From: an uncultured Ruminococcus sp.
GTDB taxonomy: Bacteria; Bacillota; Clostridia; Oscillospirales; CAG-272
DNA: 40,657 nucleotides
Direction: 5' to 3'
Assembly (NCBI GenBank): GCA_902778725.1
Contig: CACYYS010000010.1
Coordinates: forward strand, 1-40,657
In this document: positions 1-8,340 of the stretch, in pieces
Layout of the letters: each line of letters opens with the position of its first letter
Position numbering within the stretch: position 1 is the first letter of the stretch
The notes under the pieces: generated by a model
Seen by the model: only the letters and a program-made list of their open reading frames with translations
Database searches by the model: none
Told to the model about the DNA's origin: nothing
Position numbers and translations under genes: made by a program

Positions 1-1894
1 TTTTGACCTGGGCGACGCGGAAAGCGCCGTCTGTGTACTTCCCAAAGAAGGGGCAAAAGAGCCTCAGATGCTGACGATCCGCGAGGCACAGAGCTTTATC
101 ACAGCCTATGCCAGGCTCCTCGACCAGGAGCTGATCATAGGAGAAGGCGCCTGCTACCACCCCGGGGCAACGGAACGTAAACTCCGCTTCAAGAGCCATT
201 TCCTGACGGACCGGGAAAGCGAAGCGGATATCCGCTGCTTCGCGGCCGGCGTCCTGGGCGAGCTCTATAAGAACGGAGACCTGGTCCAGGGAGAGGACTG
301 CTGTTTCTACGTCGGCTGTCCGGCCGGCTGGGACAAGAACACCCGGGAGCGATACCGGCGGATCTTTGAAAAGGTGGGCTATCCGCCCGCCAGGATCATC
401 TCGGAATCCAGGGCGGCCCTGGTCAGCGCCTGCCAGTCCAAACATCTGCAGATCGGATACGATATCCTGGCTCATCCGGTCCTGGTCGTGGATATTGGCT
501 CCTCTACGACCGATTTCGCCTATGTCAGCAAAGGGCATGAGGTGGAACTGCGTACGGCCGGCGAAGTCAGCCTGGGCGGCGGCATCATGGATGAGCTGCT
601 GCTGGAGGAGGCCCTGAAGCGGTCTCCCCGGGAGAAAAAGATCCGGGCTATTTTCGACAAGGTCCCGCCCTGGCGCAGCTACTGTGAATTCGCCGCCAGG
701 CGGCTCAAGGAGAAATATTTCTCCGATGAGGAATACTGGAGCAGAAACACCTGTACCCAGAACGTCCGGATCAACTACAGCCTGCCCATACGCCTGACCC
801 TGCAGATGGACCGGCAGATCGCGAATGATATACTGCGCAGGCCCACAGACCGCCTGAACGGCAGATCCTTTGAACAGGTCTTCCTGCAGAGCCTGGAGGA
901 TGTCAAAAAGAACATTGACGGGGATCAGCCGGAGCTCCTCTTCCTGACCGGCGGCGTTTCCAAGATGCCGGCCATCCGGGACTGGTGCCTGCAGGTCTTT
1001 CCGGATTCCGTGGTCATTTCCGGGAGCGATCCCGAATTCTCGGTCTGCAAGGGCCTGGCCTGGTGCGGCAGCATCGATGAGGAACTGCGGGAATTTGTCC
1101 AGGAGATCGAGCAGCTCAAGGATTCCAGTGTCGTGGAGCGGATCGTCGGAGAACATATTGATGATCTGTACCGCCAGGTCGTGGACGCCCTGATCGATCC
1201 CATCCTGGAAAACGCCGTCCTGCCCGTCATTGACAGATGGCGGAACGGAGAGATCGAGCGGCTCCAGGACATTGACAAGGTCCTGCAGAATGAAATCGCC
1301 CTCTGGCTCCATACTGCTGATGCCAGAGAACTCCTTCTGCACGTGGTATCCACCTGGATCAAACCCGTTGCTTACGAGCTGGAGGAATACACCGTCCCCA
1401 TCTGTACCCGGCACAAGGTCCCCTACCGGGCCATGAGCCTGTCCACCTATCTGCAGCTGTCCGAGCTGGAGATCAAGGTCGTCACAAAGGAAGTGTTCGC
1501 GGTCGAAGAGATCACCTGGATGATCGATGCCATTATCACACTGCTCGTCGGCCTCCTGTGCGGCGGCAGCGGTGTTGCCCTGATCGCCGGCGGCATCCCG
1601 GGGATTATTGCCGGCAGCGTGATCTCCCTGCTGGTGCTCCTGCTGGGCGCCAATAAAATGCAGGACATGCTGGTCAGGGCCAACCTGCCCCTTCCCATGC
1701 GCAAGCTCCTGCCCCGCGGCTATTTCGAGTCCCGTCTGGGCAGGATCAGTGAGAAGATCCGGGCCGATTTCTATGAAAACCTGGAGAAGGAAAAGAACGA
1801 ACAGATCTCCGAGCGCATGGTAGCGGATATTTCCGGCCAGATCGAGGAATGCCTGATCAAAATGGCCAAAGTGGTGGAAATCCCTCTGGGATAG
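1..1894 (+). CDS. Hsp70-like ATPase with C-terminal membrane hairpin (5' end cut by window)
   Basis: The reading frame is open from base 2, and its first visible residues (FDLGDAESAV) look like the phosphate-1 loop of an actin/Hsp70 ATPase. The true start therefore lies just upstream of the window, and the internal ATG at 68 is not the start. A second phosphate motif (VLVVDIGSSTTDFAYV, about 480-530) and an adenosine motif (FLTGGVSKMPAI, about 940-975) follow in the expected order. There is no normal Hsp70 substrate-binding domain. Instead a helical region leads to two adjacent hydrophobic segments with a Gly-rich turn (about 1520-1660) and a charged helical tail. This suggests a membrane-anchored, DnaK-like ATPase rather than a general chaperone. 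Substrate and partner are unknown. The fold is fairly certain; the biological role is not. Confidence 0.8.
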   Translation, partial: FDLGDAESAVCVLPKEGAKEPQMLTIREAQSFITAYARLLDQELIIGEGACYHPGATERKLRFKSHFLTDRESEADIRCFAAGVLGELYKNGDLVQGEDCCFYVGCPAGWDKNTRERYRRIFEKVGYPPARIISESRAALVSACQSKHLQIGYDILAHPVLVVDIGSSTTDFAYVSKGHEVELRTAGEVSLGGGIMDELLLEEALKRSPREKKIRAIFDKVPPWRSYCEFAARRLKEKYFSDEEYWSRNTCTQNVRINYSLPIRLTLQMDRQIANDILRRPTDRLNGRSFEQVFLQSLEDVKKNIDGDQPELLFLTGGVSKMPAIRDWCLQVFPDSVVISGSDPEFSVCKGLAWCGSIDEELREFVQEIEQLKDSSVVERIVGEHIDDLYRQVVDALIDPILENAVLPVIDRWRNGEIERLQDIDKVLQNEIALWLHTADARELLLHVVSTWIKPVAYELEEYTVPICTRHKVPYRAMSLSTYLQLSELEIKVVTKEVFAVEEITWMIDAIITLLVGLLCGGSGVALIAGGIPGIIAGSVISLLVLLLGANKMQDMLVRANLPLPMRKLLPRGYFESRLGRISEKIRADFYENLEKEKNEQISERMVADISGQIEECLIKMAKVVEIPLG

Positions 1895-1942
1895 GACTGG
1901 CAGCGGCAGACCCTGCCGGGCAGGTCCCGCATAAAGAAAAAC

Positions 1943-1976
1943 AAGCCTGCGGAATTCTTTTCGATTCCGCAGGCTT
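1943..1976. terminator. Bidirectional hairpin terminator
   Basis: A perfect 13-bp stem (AAGCCTGCGGAAT / ATTCCGCAGGCTT) with an 8-nt loop is flanked by A-rich and T-rich sequence. It lies between the convergent Hsp70-like and TetR-fusion genes and can serve both. Confidence 0.8.
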
Positions 1977-2027
1977 TCCTTATGCGCCGGGCCTGTTTCC
2001 GCTCCGGCATTTCCCCTTCCTGTATAT

Positions 2028-3704
2028 TCAGCTGCCGGAAGAATAAGCTCTGCTGTCCACAGTCCGGATAAAGCGCAGTCCCTGCTTCTGGTAGCTTTCC
2101 ATGCCGTCGCCGGACACATAGTTGATGACCGGCAGTTCTGTCTTGAAGAGCGGGGTGATCACAGCCTGGCCTGTCAGGGCAGGGCCTGTCAGGCTGTCAT
2201 TGTAAATATTGACCACATGGGTGTCGCTGTTGACCTGGTAATACTTCTTGCCCGGCAGACGGACGATACAGGAGCCGGTCTCATTGAGGCCATAGGAATC
2301 CGTCAGTCCCGGTCCGAAGACCTCTGTCAGCAGGACACGGGTCTCCTCCGTCAGGGGCGCCCCGGTGGCTGTATAATACTGGGGCTTCCAGACCCGGATC
2401 CCCCGCTCACTGGCGTAAGCCGCGATCCCGGCCAGGATCTCCTGGTAGTTATAGAGATAGTCCGGCCTGTAGGCGTTGATCTCACGGATCAGCTCCTGCA
2501 TGTCATCGGAATCCTTCATGGCTTTTCTGCGCAGGATACCGAAGCGCTGGATCATGGAATCCATATCCCTGCCTTCCTGCCCGGGCAGCAGGGTCCTGGA
2601 CATGGTCTTGCCGGTGAAGGGATTGTATCCGGGCAGGGCCAGCACGCGCAGCCAGTTGGCGGTCAGCCAGGCATTCTCGTTGGGAGAAAAGGGAATCCGC
2701 AGGGCTTTACCCGTTGTGCCCGAGGTCGTATGGATATGCCAGGCATTGAATCTGCCGGCATCTCCCGACAGCTCTGCCGCCAGCCAGCCTTCCAGCTCCT
2801 CTCTGGTCAGGACCGGGAACCGGTACAGATCTTCCGCTTTCCGGTAATCAGCCGGCCTGGTACCGGACCTGCGGAAACGCTCCCGGTAAAAAGGGATCTC
2901 CCAGGCTGCTTCCATCAGCTCCCGGATCCTGCGGTTCTGGATCTCGACCATCTGCCTGGCATTGCGGGAAGTGACCGGATCCCGGACCAGGGAAAGATAA
3001 TCCTGCATGGCGTTGATGTGTTCCATACGGGCGTCATTTTCATAATTGCGATTCGGTATGCCGGTGACAGGCGCTTTACCGGCCAATGTCCCCTGTGCAG
3101 CTCCTTCTTTTTCTTTTGTCTGTTCTGATTTCCTCTCTTCCGGGGCCGGCGCGGGCTGCCAGCCGTTCTCCATGACCCTGCGGGTCTCCCGGATCAGGGT
3201 CTCCCGGTCCAGATCCGTTTCTCCCGAAGCGTACTCGACCAGGATCTGGGCCAGGCCGGCCGCTGTATAGGAAGCCACCAGCTTCTGGGATCTGGCCGTC
3301 TGTCCTTTTTCCGCGATCATATGAGCCTGCAGATAATCCCGCAGGACCCGGCGGCATTTGTCCGTAAAGGGCATGATCCTGTCCTCCGCCGCCATCTTGC
3401 GGAAGAATTCCTTCTCCTCCGCGTGCCGGCCGATCCAGTCGAACAGGGACTCCACGGAAAACTCCTCCTGACTGTACAGATAATTCATGAAATCCGCCGA
3501 CAGGTCATCCGCGTACTCTGTCAGGATGTCATCGATGGAATCATAATGCAGGTAGAAGGTCTTGCGGTTGATATCCGCCAGTTCCGCCACCTCCGTGATG
3601 CTGATGTCACTGTAATGGTCCTTCTGCAGGACCAGCGTCATAAAGGCGCCGCGGATATCTTTTTTGATCTTATAAAAACGTCTGTCACTGGAAGTCCTGT
3701 ACAT
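2028..3704 (-). CDS. TetR-type DNA-binding domain fused to PaaK-like adenylate-forming domain
   Basis: This is a 558-residue protein. I chose the ATG at 3704 because AGGAAGAG lies just upstream; an in-frame extension to 3761 has no support. Residues ~1-190 form a TetR/AcrR-type regulator, with the helix-turn-helix at ~35-54 (ITEVAELADINRKTFYLHY) and a helical ligand-type domain. A charged, Pro-rich linker (~190-225) follows. Residues ~228-558 resemble PaaK/CapK/LuxE-type adenylate-forming enzymes: the P-loop-like TSGTTGK is at ~327-333 and DSYGLNETG at ~469-477. The chain stops soon after, so the small C-terminal lid domain of these enzymes appears to be missing. An acyl-adenylate sensor fused to a DNA-binding domain is possible, as is a regulated enzyme. 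No frameshift is visible between the halves. Confidence 0.75.
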   Translation of the reverse strand: MYRTSSDRRFYKIKKDIRGAFMTLVLQKDHYSDISITEVAELADINRKTFYLHYDSIDDILTEYADDLSADFMNYLYSQEEFSVESLFDWIGRHAEEKEFFRKMAAEDRIMPFTDKCRRVLRDYLQAHMIAEKGQTARSQKLVASYTAAGLAQILVEYASGETDLDRETLIRETRRVMENGWQPAPAPEERKSEQTKEKEGAAQGTLAGKAPVTGIPNRNYENDARMEHINAMQDYLSLVRDPVTSRNARQMVEIQNRRIRELMEAAWEIPFYRERFRRSGTRPADYRKAEDLYRFPVLTREELEGWLAAELSGDAGRFNAWHIHTTSGTTGKALRIPFSPNENAWLTANWLRVLALPGYNPFTGKTMSRTLLPGQEGRDMDSMIQRFGILRRKAMKDSDDMQELIREINAYRPDYLYNYQEILAGIAAYASERGIRVWKPQYYTATGAPLTEETRVLLTEVFGPGLTDSYGLNETGSCIVRLPGKKYYQVNSDTHVVNIYNDSLTGPALTGQAVITPLFKTELPVINYVSGDGMESYQKQGLRFIRTVDSRAYSSGS

Positions 3705-3720
3705 AAAAATCTCTCTTCCT

Positions 3721-3806
3721 GTCAAGCATATGGTACAGCCGTGTATCAGATTTCCGGGCATATCCCCGGAACCGGCTGATTTCCGATTTTTTCGTCAACA
3801 TATGGT
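3721..3806. promoter_or_regulatory. Candidate operator: direct repeat upstream of the TetR fusion gene
   Basis: GTCAAGCATATGGT (3721-3734) and GTCAACATATGGT (3794-3806) are near-identical direct repeats with a CATATG core. They flank an inverted repeat (TTCCGGG 3752-3758 / CCCGGAA 3765-3771). On the minus strand a TACAAT -10-like element lies just upstream of the distal copy. The position suggests autoregulation by the TetR-type domain; this is inference. Confidence 0.45.
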
Positions 3807-3871
3807 TATTGTACCACATGTGTGTAAAAAATACATTTTCCGGAATCATATTTTTCCAAAACGCGTTTCAT

Positions 3872-3907
3872 AAAAACAGCAGCGGGCCGGACCGTTCCGG
3901 CCTGCTG
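3872..3907 (-). terminator. Terminator after the VanX-like lipoprotein gene
   Basis: Read on the minus strand, a strong GC-rich hairpin (arms 3896-3907 and 3877-3891, one bulge) is followed by a run of five T. It lies about 35 bases after the stop codon of the VanX-like gene. Confidence 0.7.
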
Positions 3908-3941
3908 CCGCAGGCATCACTGATGTTGCTTTTCCCTTTTA

Positions 3942-5159
3942 TCACTCTCCTGTAATGGACGTGCTGTTCACAGGGAATGTGAAATAGGTGTCGGGATAGG
4001 GTTCATCCACAAGGGTGAAATGCCACCATTCCTCCTCCAGAGGCTTGAAGCCATGCTTCATCATAGCTTCCCGCAGGATCATGCGGTTCTCGTACTGCTC
4101 CTCCGTAATATCCGTATAATCCGGATGGCTGAGCTCACCGAAATAGTCAAAAGTACCGCCCATATCCACTTCTTTTTCCGTCTCCATATCGAACAGGGTC
4201 AGGTCCACGGTGCTGCCCCGGCTGTGACCGGAATGCTCCGCGATGTACCCCTGGGGGAAAAGGACGTCTTTGTCCAGTTCGGGATAGAAGTACTGCTTCA
4301 TGCGGACATCCTCTTCGTCCAGAGCCCATGCCATAAAGTTGTCGACTGCCATCTGGGGACGATAGGCGTCATAAATCTTTAAGCGGTATCCCTGGCTGAT
4401 CAGATCGTCGCTGGCTTCCTTCAGGGCGGCAGCCGCCTCTTCTGTCAGGATGGCCACCGGCTCCTCATAGCCGTCGATCCTGTCTCCTACAAAGTTGTAG
4501 GTGGAATAGTAACGGATCTCCAGGATGGCATCCGGCACCGCTTCACTCAGAAGGACAAAGTCAGAAGCGTCATCCGAAAGATTTGTCCCGTCTTCCGCAG
4601 TCGTTTCGCCGGTCTCCGGCTCCTCTTCGGATACCTTTACGAACACGCCGTCCTCCTCATTGGCGGAATCCTTCCAGCGGACCTTCTCCCCTTCTTTCAT
4701 GAAGGCTCCATTTGTCGTGGTCTCGTCTTTGGTGCTTTCATTTCCTTCCGCGTCCACGACGTGGGTATAATGTCTGGCATTTTCATAGGTCAGCATACCG
4801 GAAGCTTCATCATAGTTTCCTTCAATCTCCCAGACCGCGGCTTCTGTGGCGCTTCCGCCCCAGCTGACCGTGATCACGTAACTGCCATCCTTTTTCCGCG
4901 CGGCGCTCATCACGGCCCGTTTGCTGATTTCATCCTCCCAGGAGCCGGATAGATCCATCGGACCCGCGATCTCGTCCAGGACCTCCGCTTCTGCCGCCGT
5001 CAGATCCGCGGCCGCCTGATCCGCCTCTGCCTGCACGTCTTCAGCAGCCTCCGCTGTATTGGGTTCCGCCGGCTGGGCCGCGCTGCCGGAACTGCAGGCT
5101 GTCATCATCACAGCCGTGCCCGTGACCAGTGCCAGTATACTGAATGTTTTTCTTACCAT
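3942..5159 (-). CDS. Lipoprotein with C-terminal VanX-like D-Ala-D-Ala dipeptidase domain
   Basis: This is a 405-residue exported lipoprotein. The ATG at 5159 is preceded by AAGGAGACAGCT. The signal peptide ends in a lipobox with Cys22 (MMTAC). An Ala/Glu-rich linker and a lipocalin-like beta region with many Trp/Gly residues (~60-175) precede the catalytic domain (~200-400). That domain has the peptidase M15D (VanX/DdpX) signature: RP in YDAYRPQ, His312 and Asp319 in SGHSRGSTVD, Glu377 and His380 in EEEWWH. The spacing matches the zinc ligands and catalytic Glu of VanX. The likely role is hydrolysis of D-Ala-D-Ala or related cell-wall dipeptides outside the membrane. VanX itself is cytoplasmic and confers vancomycin resistance only with VanH and VanA, which are not here, so salvage or wall turnover is more likely than resistance. 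Confidence 0.85.
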   Translation of the reverse strand: MVRKTFSILALVTGTAVMMTACSSGSAAQPAEPNTAEAAEDVQAEADQAAADLTAAEAEVLDEIAGPMDLSGSWEDEISKRAVMSAARKKDGSYVITVSWGGSATEAAVWEIEGNYDEASGMLTYENARHYTHVVDAEGNESTKDETTTNGAFMKEGEKVRWKDSANEEDGVFVKVSEEEPETGETTAEDGTNLSDDASDFVLLSEAVPDAILEIRYYSTYNFVGDRIDGYEEPVAILTEEAAAALKEASDDLISQGYRLKIYDAYRPQMAVDNFMAWALDEEDVRMKQYFYPELDKDVLFPQGYIAEHSGHSRGSTVDLTLFDMETEKEVDMGGTFDYFGELSHPDYTDITEEQYENRMILREAMMKHGFKPLEEEWWHFTLVDEPYPDTYFTFPVNSTSITGE

Positions 5160-5502
5160 AGCTGTCTCCTTCTTTTTACATTTTTTATAGTTCTGTTCCA
5201 TACTTATGTCTTTTGTGGAATATCTGTTGTTTTCCAAATGACGCTTTGCGAATCCGCTTTTATTATTATATCAAGTCTGTCCGCGCTGATGGAACAACTT
5301 CCTTCCTGAATAAATGTCTGTATCCCGATACACTTTTTCATACGAAGTGCGGATCCCGGCGGCCAAAAAAGTGCCCGCCGGAACTCCGGCGGACACTCCG
5401 CAAATGACATAATCTGTCTTTTTTACATAATTGTCTTAAAAGCCAGGATCCATGACCGGCTCTGTAAGCCTGTCAGACATCTGCCTGAAAGGCGAATATT
5501 CT
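5160..5502. other. Intergenic region without a gene (VanX-like leader and lactate permease 3' region)
   Basis: These 343 bases hold the leader of the VanX-like gene, with a minus-strand TATAAT at 5265-5270 but only a weak -35, and the terminator of the lactate permease. Short frames on both strands have no ribosome site and no recognisable product. Confidence 0.5.
5371..5396 (-). terminator. Terminator after the lactate permease gene
   Basis: On the minus strand the arms GTGTCCGCCGG and CCGGCGGGCAC pair across a short loop and run into TTTTTT. One pair is a G-U wobble only in the minus-strand RNA, which supports this direction. Confidence 0.75.
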
Positions 5503-7206
5503 TTACATAAAGGACGGATTGACACCTGCCGCCATCATAATACCGACAACGCCGGCTACAATCAGAGCGTAGAGCAGACAGGGAATAATATTGGTCCGGA
5601 TCAGCAGGCCTTCGTTTCCGTTGGTACCGGTCGTCGCGCCGACGGCAACGATGTTGTTGATACAGATCATATTGCCGATGGCGCCGCCCATGTTCTGCAG
5701 GGCTACGATCAAAACCTGATTCAGTCCCAGGACTGTCGCGACCTCGAACTGCAGGCTGGCGAACAGTGTATTGGATACGGTACAGGATCCTGACATAAAG
5801 GCGCCCAGAACGCCGATATACGGCGCGACCAGGATATAGGCCTTGGAGAATACGCCGCCGATGGCATGGGCCATGGCATAGATCATACTGCTGTTCATGT
5901 TGCTGTAGGTGCCGGCCGCGCTGTCAATGGCCTGGCCAATGGCCTCGCTGGAAGTAAAACGATAGATGTTGACCGTGGCGACACCGAACAGAAGGGCAAA
6001 AGCCGCGCCGGAGATCATCTTCAGGGAATCCTTGACCGCGATCCTGGCGTTTTTGGCGGATACCTTGTGGGCGAACAGCGTAAAAATGGCTGTGACCATG
6101 AAGGGCAGAATACCCGGATTGTACAGGAACTTGAACGCCCAGTCGATCTCCTCGAATCCCAGGATATTGTCAATATGCAGGATAAAAGGCTCCGAATTCA
6201 GGATCGCCTTGATGCCGAACGCGTCGACTCTGGTCAGGAACAGGACTACGCAGATGATCAGGTAAGGAAGCAGGGAATAGCGGATCCGCAGATGGGTATC
6301 TCTGGCGTCACGAATATGCTGGGCGGACTGCCATTCATCCTCTCCCCATTCTTCCACGCCTTCAAAGGTCCACTTCTCTTTGGGGACAAGGAAGCCCTTT
6401 CTGGCGGAAATGACCGCGACCACAAGAGCCGTCAGGAAAGCCGTCATGGAGACCAGTTCGGGGCCCGCGATGATGGCCATCAGGATATAGACGGTTCCCA
6501 GCACGCCGCCGATGAAGAGGCAGAAGGGAATGACCGGAATAACATCCTTAAAAGATTTGTTCCTGCCGAATACCTTGCACAGGACAGCGACGCCCATAAT
6601 AATGACCGCGATACCGCCGATCATGTGAGGGATACAGGTAAAGATGGTCAGCAGACGGGTGAACTTGTCAGGATCTCCGCCAAGTCCCTTGACCGCTTCC
6701 GCGACCATATTGGCGCCGGTCAGGGTAGGAACACCGACCGGACCGGGACATACCGGTGTTGAATTATAGATCAGGCATACGGAAGCTGCCGCCAGGGGCG
6801 GGAAGCCCAGGCTGATCAGGATCGGGGCGCCCAGGGCCGCGGGGGTTCCGAAGCCGGCAACGCCTTCAATAAAGCCGCCGAACAGGTAGCCTACGATGAC
6901 GGCCTGGATTCTGGCGTCTCTTGTCACTCTGGAGAAAATATGGTTGATGGTGACCATGGCACCGGACATTTTCAGGACATTCATCAGCAGGATGGCGCCG
7001 AAAATAATACAGATAGTTTCGAAGGCGCCCAGGAATCCTCCAATGGTCCTGGCCGCGATCTCTTTGACTCCCATTCCCCAGACAGCGGCCGCGATGACTG
7101 CCGCCAGGATCCATGCCAGAGGCAGGGCTCTCTTAGCCGGCCAGCCAAAAAAGACCATCAGGATAACTGTCGTGAGAATCGGGATCGATGCAATCAGAGC
7201 ATACAT
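5503..7206 (-). CDS. lctP: L-lactate permease (LctP family)
   Basis: This 567-residue polytopic membrane protein has about 12-14 hydrophobic segments across its full length. It shows hallmarks of the LctP/LldP family of lactate (and glycolate) proton symporters: the conserved segment GFIEGVAGFGTPAALGAP and NSTPVCPGPVGVPTL in the N-terminal half, and conserved Gly/Asn-rich helices near the C-terminus. Length is typical for the family. The ATG at 7206 is preceded by a strong AGAGGAGG. The gene stands alone with its own promoter and terminator; no lactate dehydrogenase or LutABC genes are adjacent in the window. It most likely imports or exchanges lactate. Substrate assignment rests on family membership only. 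Confidence 0.9.
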   Translation of the reverse strand: MYALIASIPILTTVILMVFFGWPAKRALPLAWILAAVIAAAVWGMGVKEIAARTIGGFLGAFETICIIFGAILLMNVLKMSGAMVTINHIFSRVTRDARIQAVIVGYLFGGFIEGVAGFGTPAALGAPILISLGFPPLAAASVCLIYNSTPVCPGPVGVPTLTGANMVAEAVKGLGGDPDKFTRLLTIFTCIPHMIGGIAVIIMGVAVLCKVFGRNKSFKDVIPVIPFCLFIGGVLGTVYILMAIIAGPELVSMTAFLTALVVAVISARKGFLVPKEKWTFEGVEEWGEDEWQSAQHIRDARDTHLRIRYSLLPYLIICVVLFLTRVDAFGIKAILNSEPFILHIDNILGFEEIDWAFKFLYNPGILPFMVTAIFTLFAHKVSAKNARIAVKDSLKMISGAAFALLFGVATVNIYRFTSSEAIGQAIDSAAGTYSNMNSSMIYAMAHAIGGVFSKAYILVAPYIGVLGAFMSGSCTVSNTLFASLQFEVATVLGLNQVLIVALQNMGGAIGNMICINNIVAVGATTGTNGNEGLLIRTNIIPCLLYALIVAGVVGIMMAAGVNPSFM

Positions 7207-7245
7207 AAATGTGTCCTCCTCTTTGTTTTTCTCTTACACGATAAC

Positions 7246-7274
7246 ATATTAAGACACATTTATTTATTTTTCAA
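7246..7274 (-). promoter_or_regulatory. Promoter of the lactate permease gene
   Basis: On the minus strand TTGAAA (7269-7274) and TAATAT (7246-7251) are 17 bp apart, about 40 bases before the start codon. Imperfect inverted ACACAT/ATTTGTGT elements surround it and could bind a regulator. Confidence 0.6.
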
Positions 7275-7364
7275 CATTTGTGTATTAAAAAAGTTCAAAA
7301 ATATCCGCCGGGACTTTGTGCAAAGTGCAAAAAACGAACAGGATTCCTGCATATCTTCCGGAAT

Positions 7365-7416
7365 TTGTATTTGCGGAACGCATGTGGTAAGATAGCGTGA
7401 CCGGCCGGAACGGCCG
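7365..7416 (+). promoter_or_regulatory. Promoter and leader hairpin of the chimeric PhoU-domain ORF
   Basis: TTGTAT (7365-7370) and TAAGAT (7388-7393) are separated by 17 bp. A short GC hairpin follows in the leader, CGGCCG-GAA-CGGCCG (7402-7416). Confidence 0.45.
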
Positions 7417-7449
7417 CAGACCGATCAAAACACAGAATTGGAGATAATG

Positions 7450-8301
7450 ATGACTTCCAGAAATAAATCTTTCTACAGACATTCCGGTTCGACGAAAAAG
7501 CGGCAGCCCCATTATAAGATCATCCGCAAGGCAGCTGAGGAAGCCCCTTCCCGGACTGCCCCCTCTCATCCCGGCGCTTTTCAGGAAAGGCTTGCTTTCT
7601 ATCTGTCGGAGCAGGAGGAACAGTTCGCTTCCGTCCTGGCAGGGAGCGGCTTCTCCTTCGATCTGGTCCTGGGCGGGGAACGGATCGGCTTCCGCAGAAA
7701 GTCGGACCGCTATACAGATGACACCATGGAAAATGTTGAGACCGTATTCCTGGCGTTTCCCCAGAACGGAGATAAGAAGCGGCTGCTGCAGGGCTGCCTG
7801 ATCACCCTGCACGGGAAAAACCTCTCTCCGCACGATCTGGAGAGTCTCGGTATGATGTTCCACGTCACAAGCGACGTAGAGCGCCTCGGAGACCACGCGG
7901 AAAACGTGGCGGATTATACCGTCCAGATCGGCGGCGCGAAACTCCCCACCCTCTTCAGCGAGCCCGCGATTGAAGAGCTGCATACCATCGCGGACAAGAC
8001 TATGCTCGTCGTCGAAATGGCGATCGAAGCATATGATCAAGAGAAATTCGATATGCTTCCTGCGATCAGCGACGCGGAGGAGGAGGTGGATCAGCTCCAG
8101 GAAACGCTGATCGCCCACCATATCGAACGTCTCAAAAACGACCAGTGCGACCCGCAGGGCGGCGTTATCTTCACCGATCTGGTAACGGATCTTGAACGCT
8201 GCGCCGACCACGCGATCAACATCGCCTACGCCATCAACGGAGAAAAATCCACCGTCGCCGTCAAAAAATATATCATCACCCGCGGCGAAGAAAACGATTG
8301 A
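7450..8301 (+). CDS. Chimeric ORF: unknown N-terminus joined to the C-terminal PhoU domain of a Na/Pi cotransporter
   Basis: GGAG at 7440-7443 favours the ATG at 7450 (alternatively 7447). Residues 1 to ~121 are basic, then mixed, and I do not recognise them. From ~residue 125 the chain becomes a PhoU-type helical bundle with two classic repeats: HVTSDVERLGDHAENVADY, and DLVTDLERCADHAINIAY near the end. This is the cytoplasmic tail found at the C-terminus of NptA/Na-Pi cotransporter II proteins. The transmembrane transporter part (~350 residues or more) and the first PhoU helix are absent. Leucine codons switch from CTG only to CTC-rich at the same point. I think this is not a natural gene but two gene fragments joined at about 7812-7830. 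A genuine fusion is possible. Confidence 0.6.
   Translation: MTSRNKSFYRHSGSTKKRQPHYKIIRKAAEEAPSRTAPSHPGAFQERLAFYLSEQEEQFASVLAGSGFSFDLVLGGERIGFRRKSDRYTDDTMENVETVFLAFPQNGDKKRLLQGCLITLHGKNLSPHDLESLGMMFHVTSDVERLGDHAENVADYTVQIGGAKLPTLFSEPAIEELHTIADKTMLVVEMAIEAYDQEKFDMLPAISDAEEEVDQLQETLIAHHIERLKNDQCDPQGGVIFTDLVTDLERCADHAINIAYAINGEKSTVAVKKYIITRGEEND
7812..7830. other. Probable chimeric or recombination breakpoint
   Basis: Protein identity and codon use both change here inside one open frame. The eight Leu codons from about 7621 to 7811 are all CTG; the next six are CTC, CTG, CTC, CTC, CTC, CTC, and GCG and CGC become common. All genes to the right share the second style. Confidence 0.55.
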
Positions 8302-8340
8302 GATTCCTAATATTTTACATATAAGAGAAAGGATAAAATC

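Noticed and set aside
3942-5159. Vancomycin resistance determinant
   Set aside because: Only the dipeptidase domain is present, and it is exported; no vanH, vanA/B or VanRS-like regulator is adjacent.
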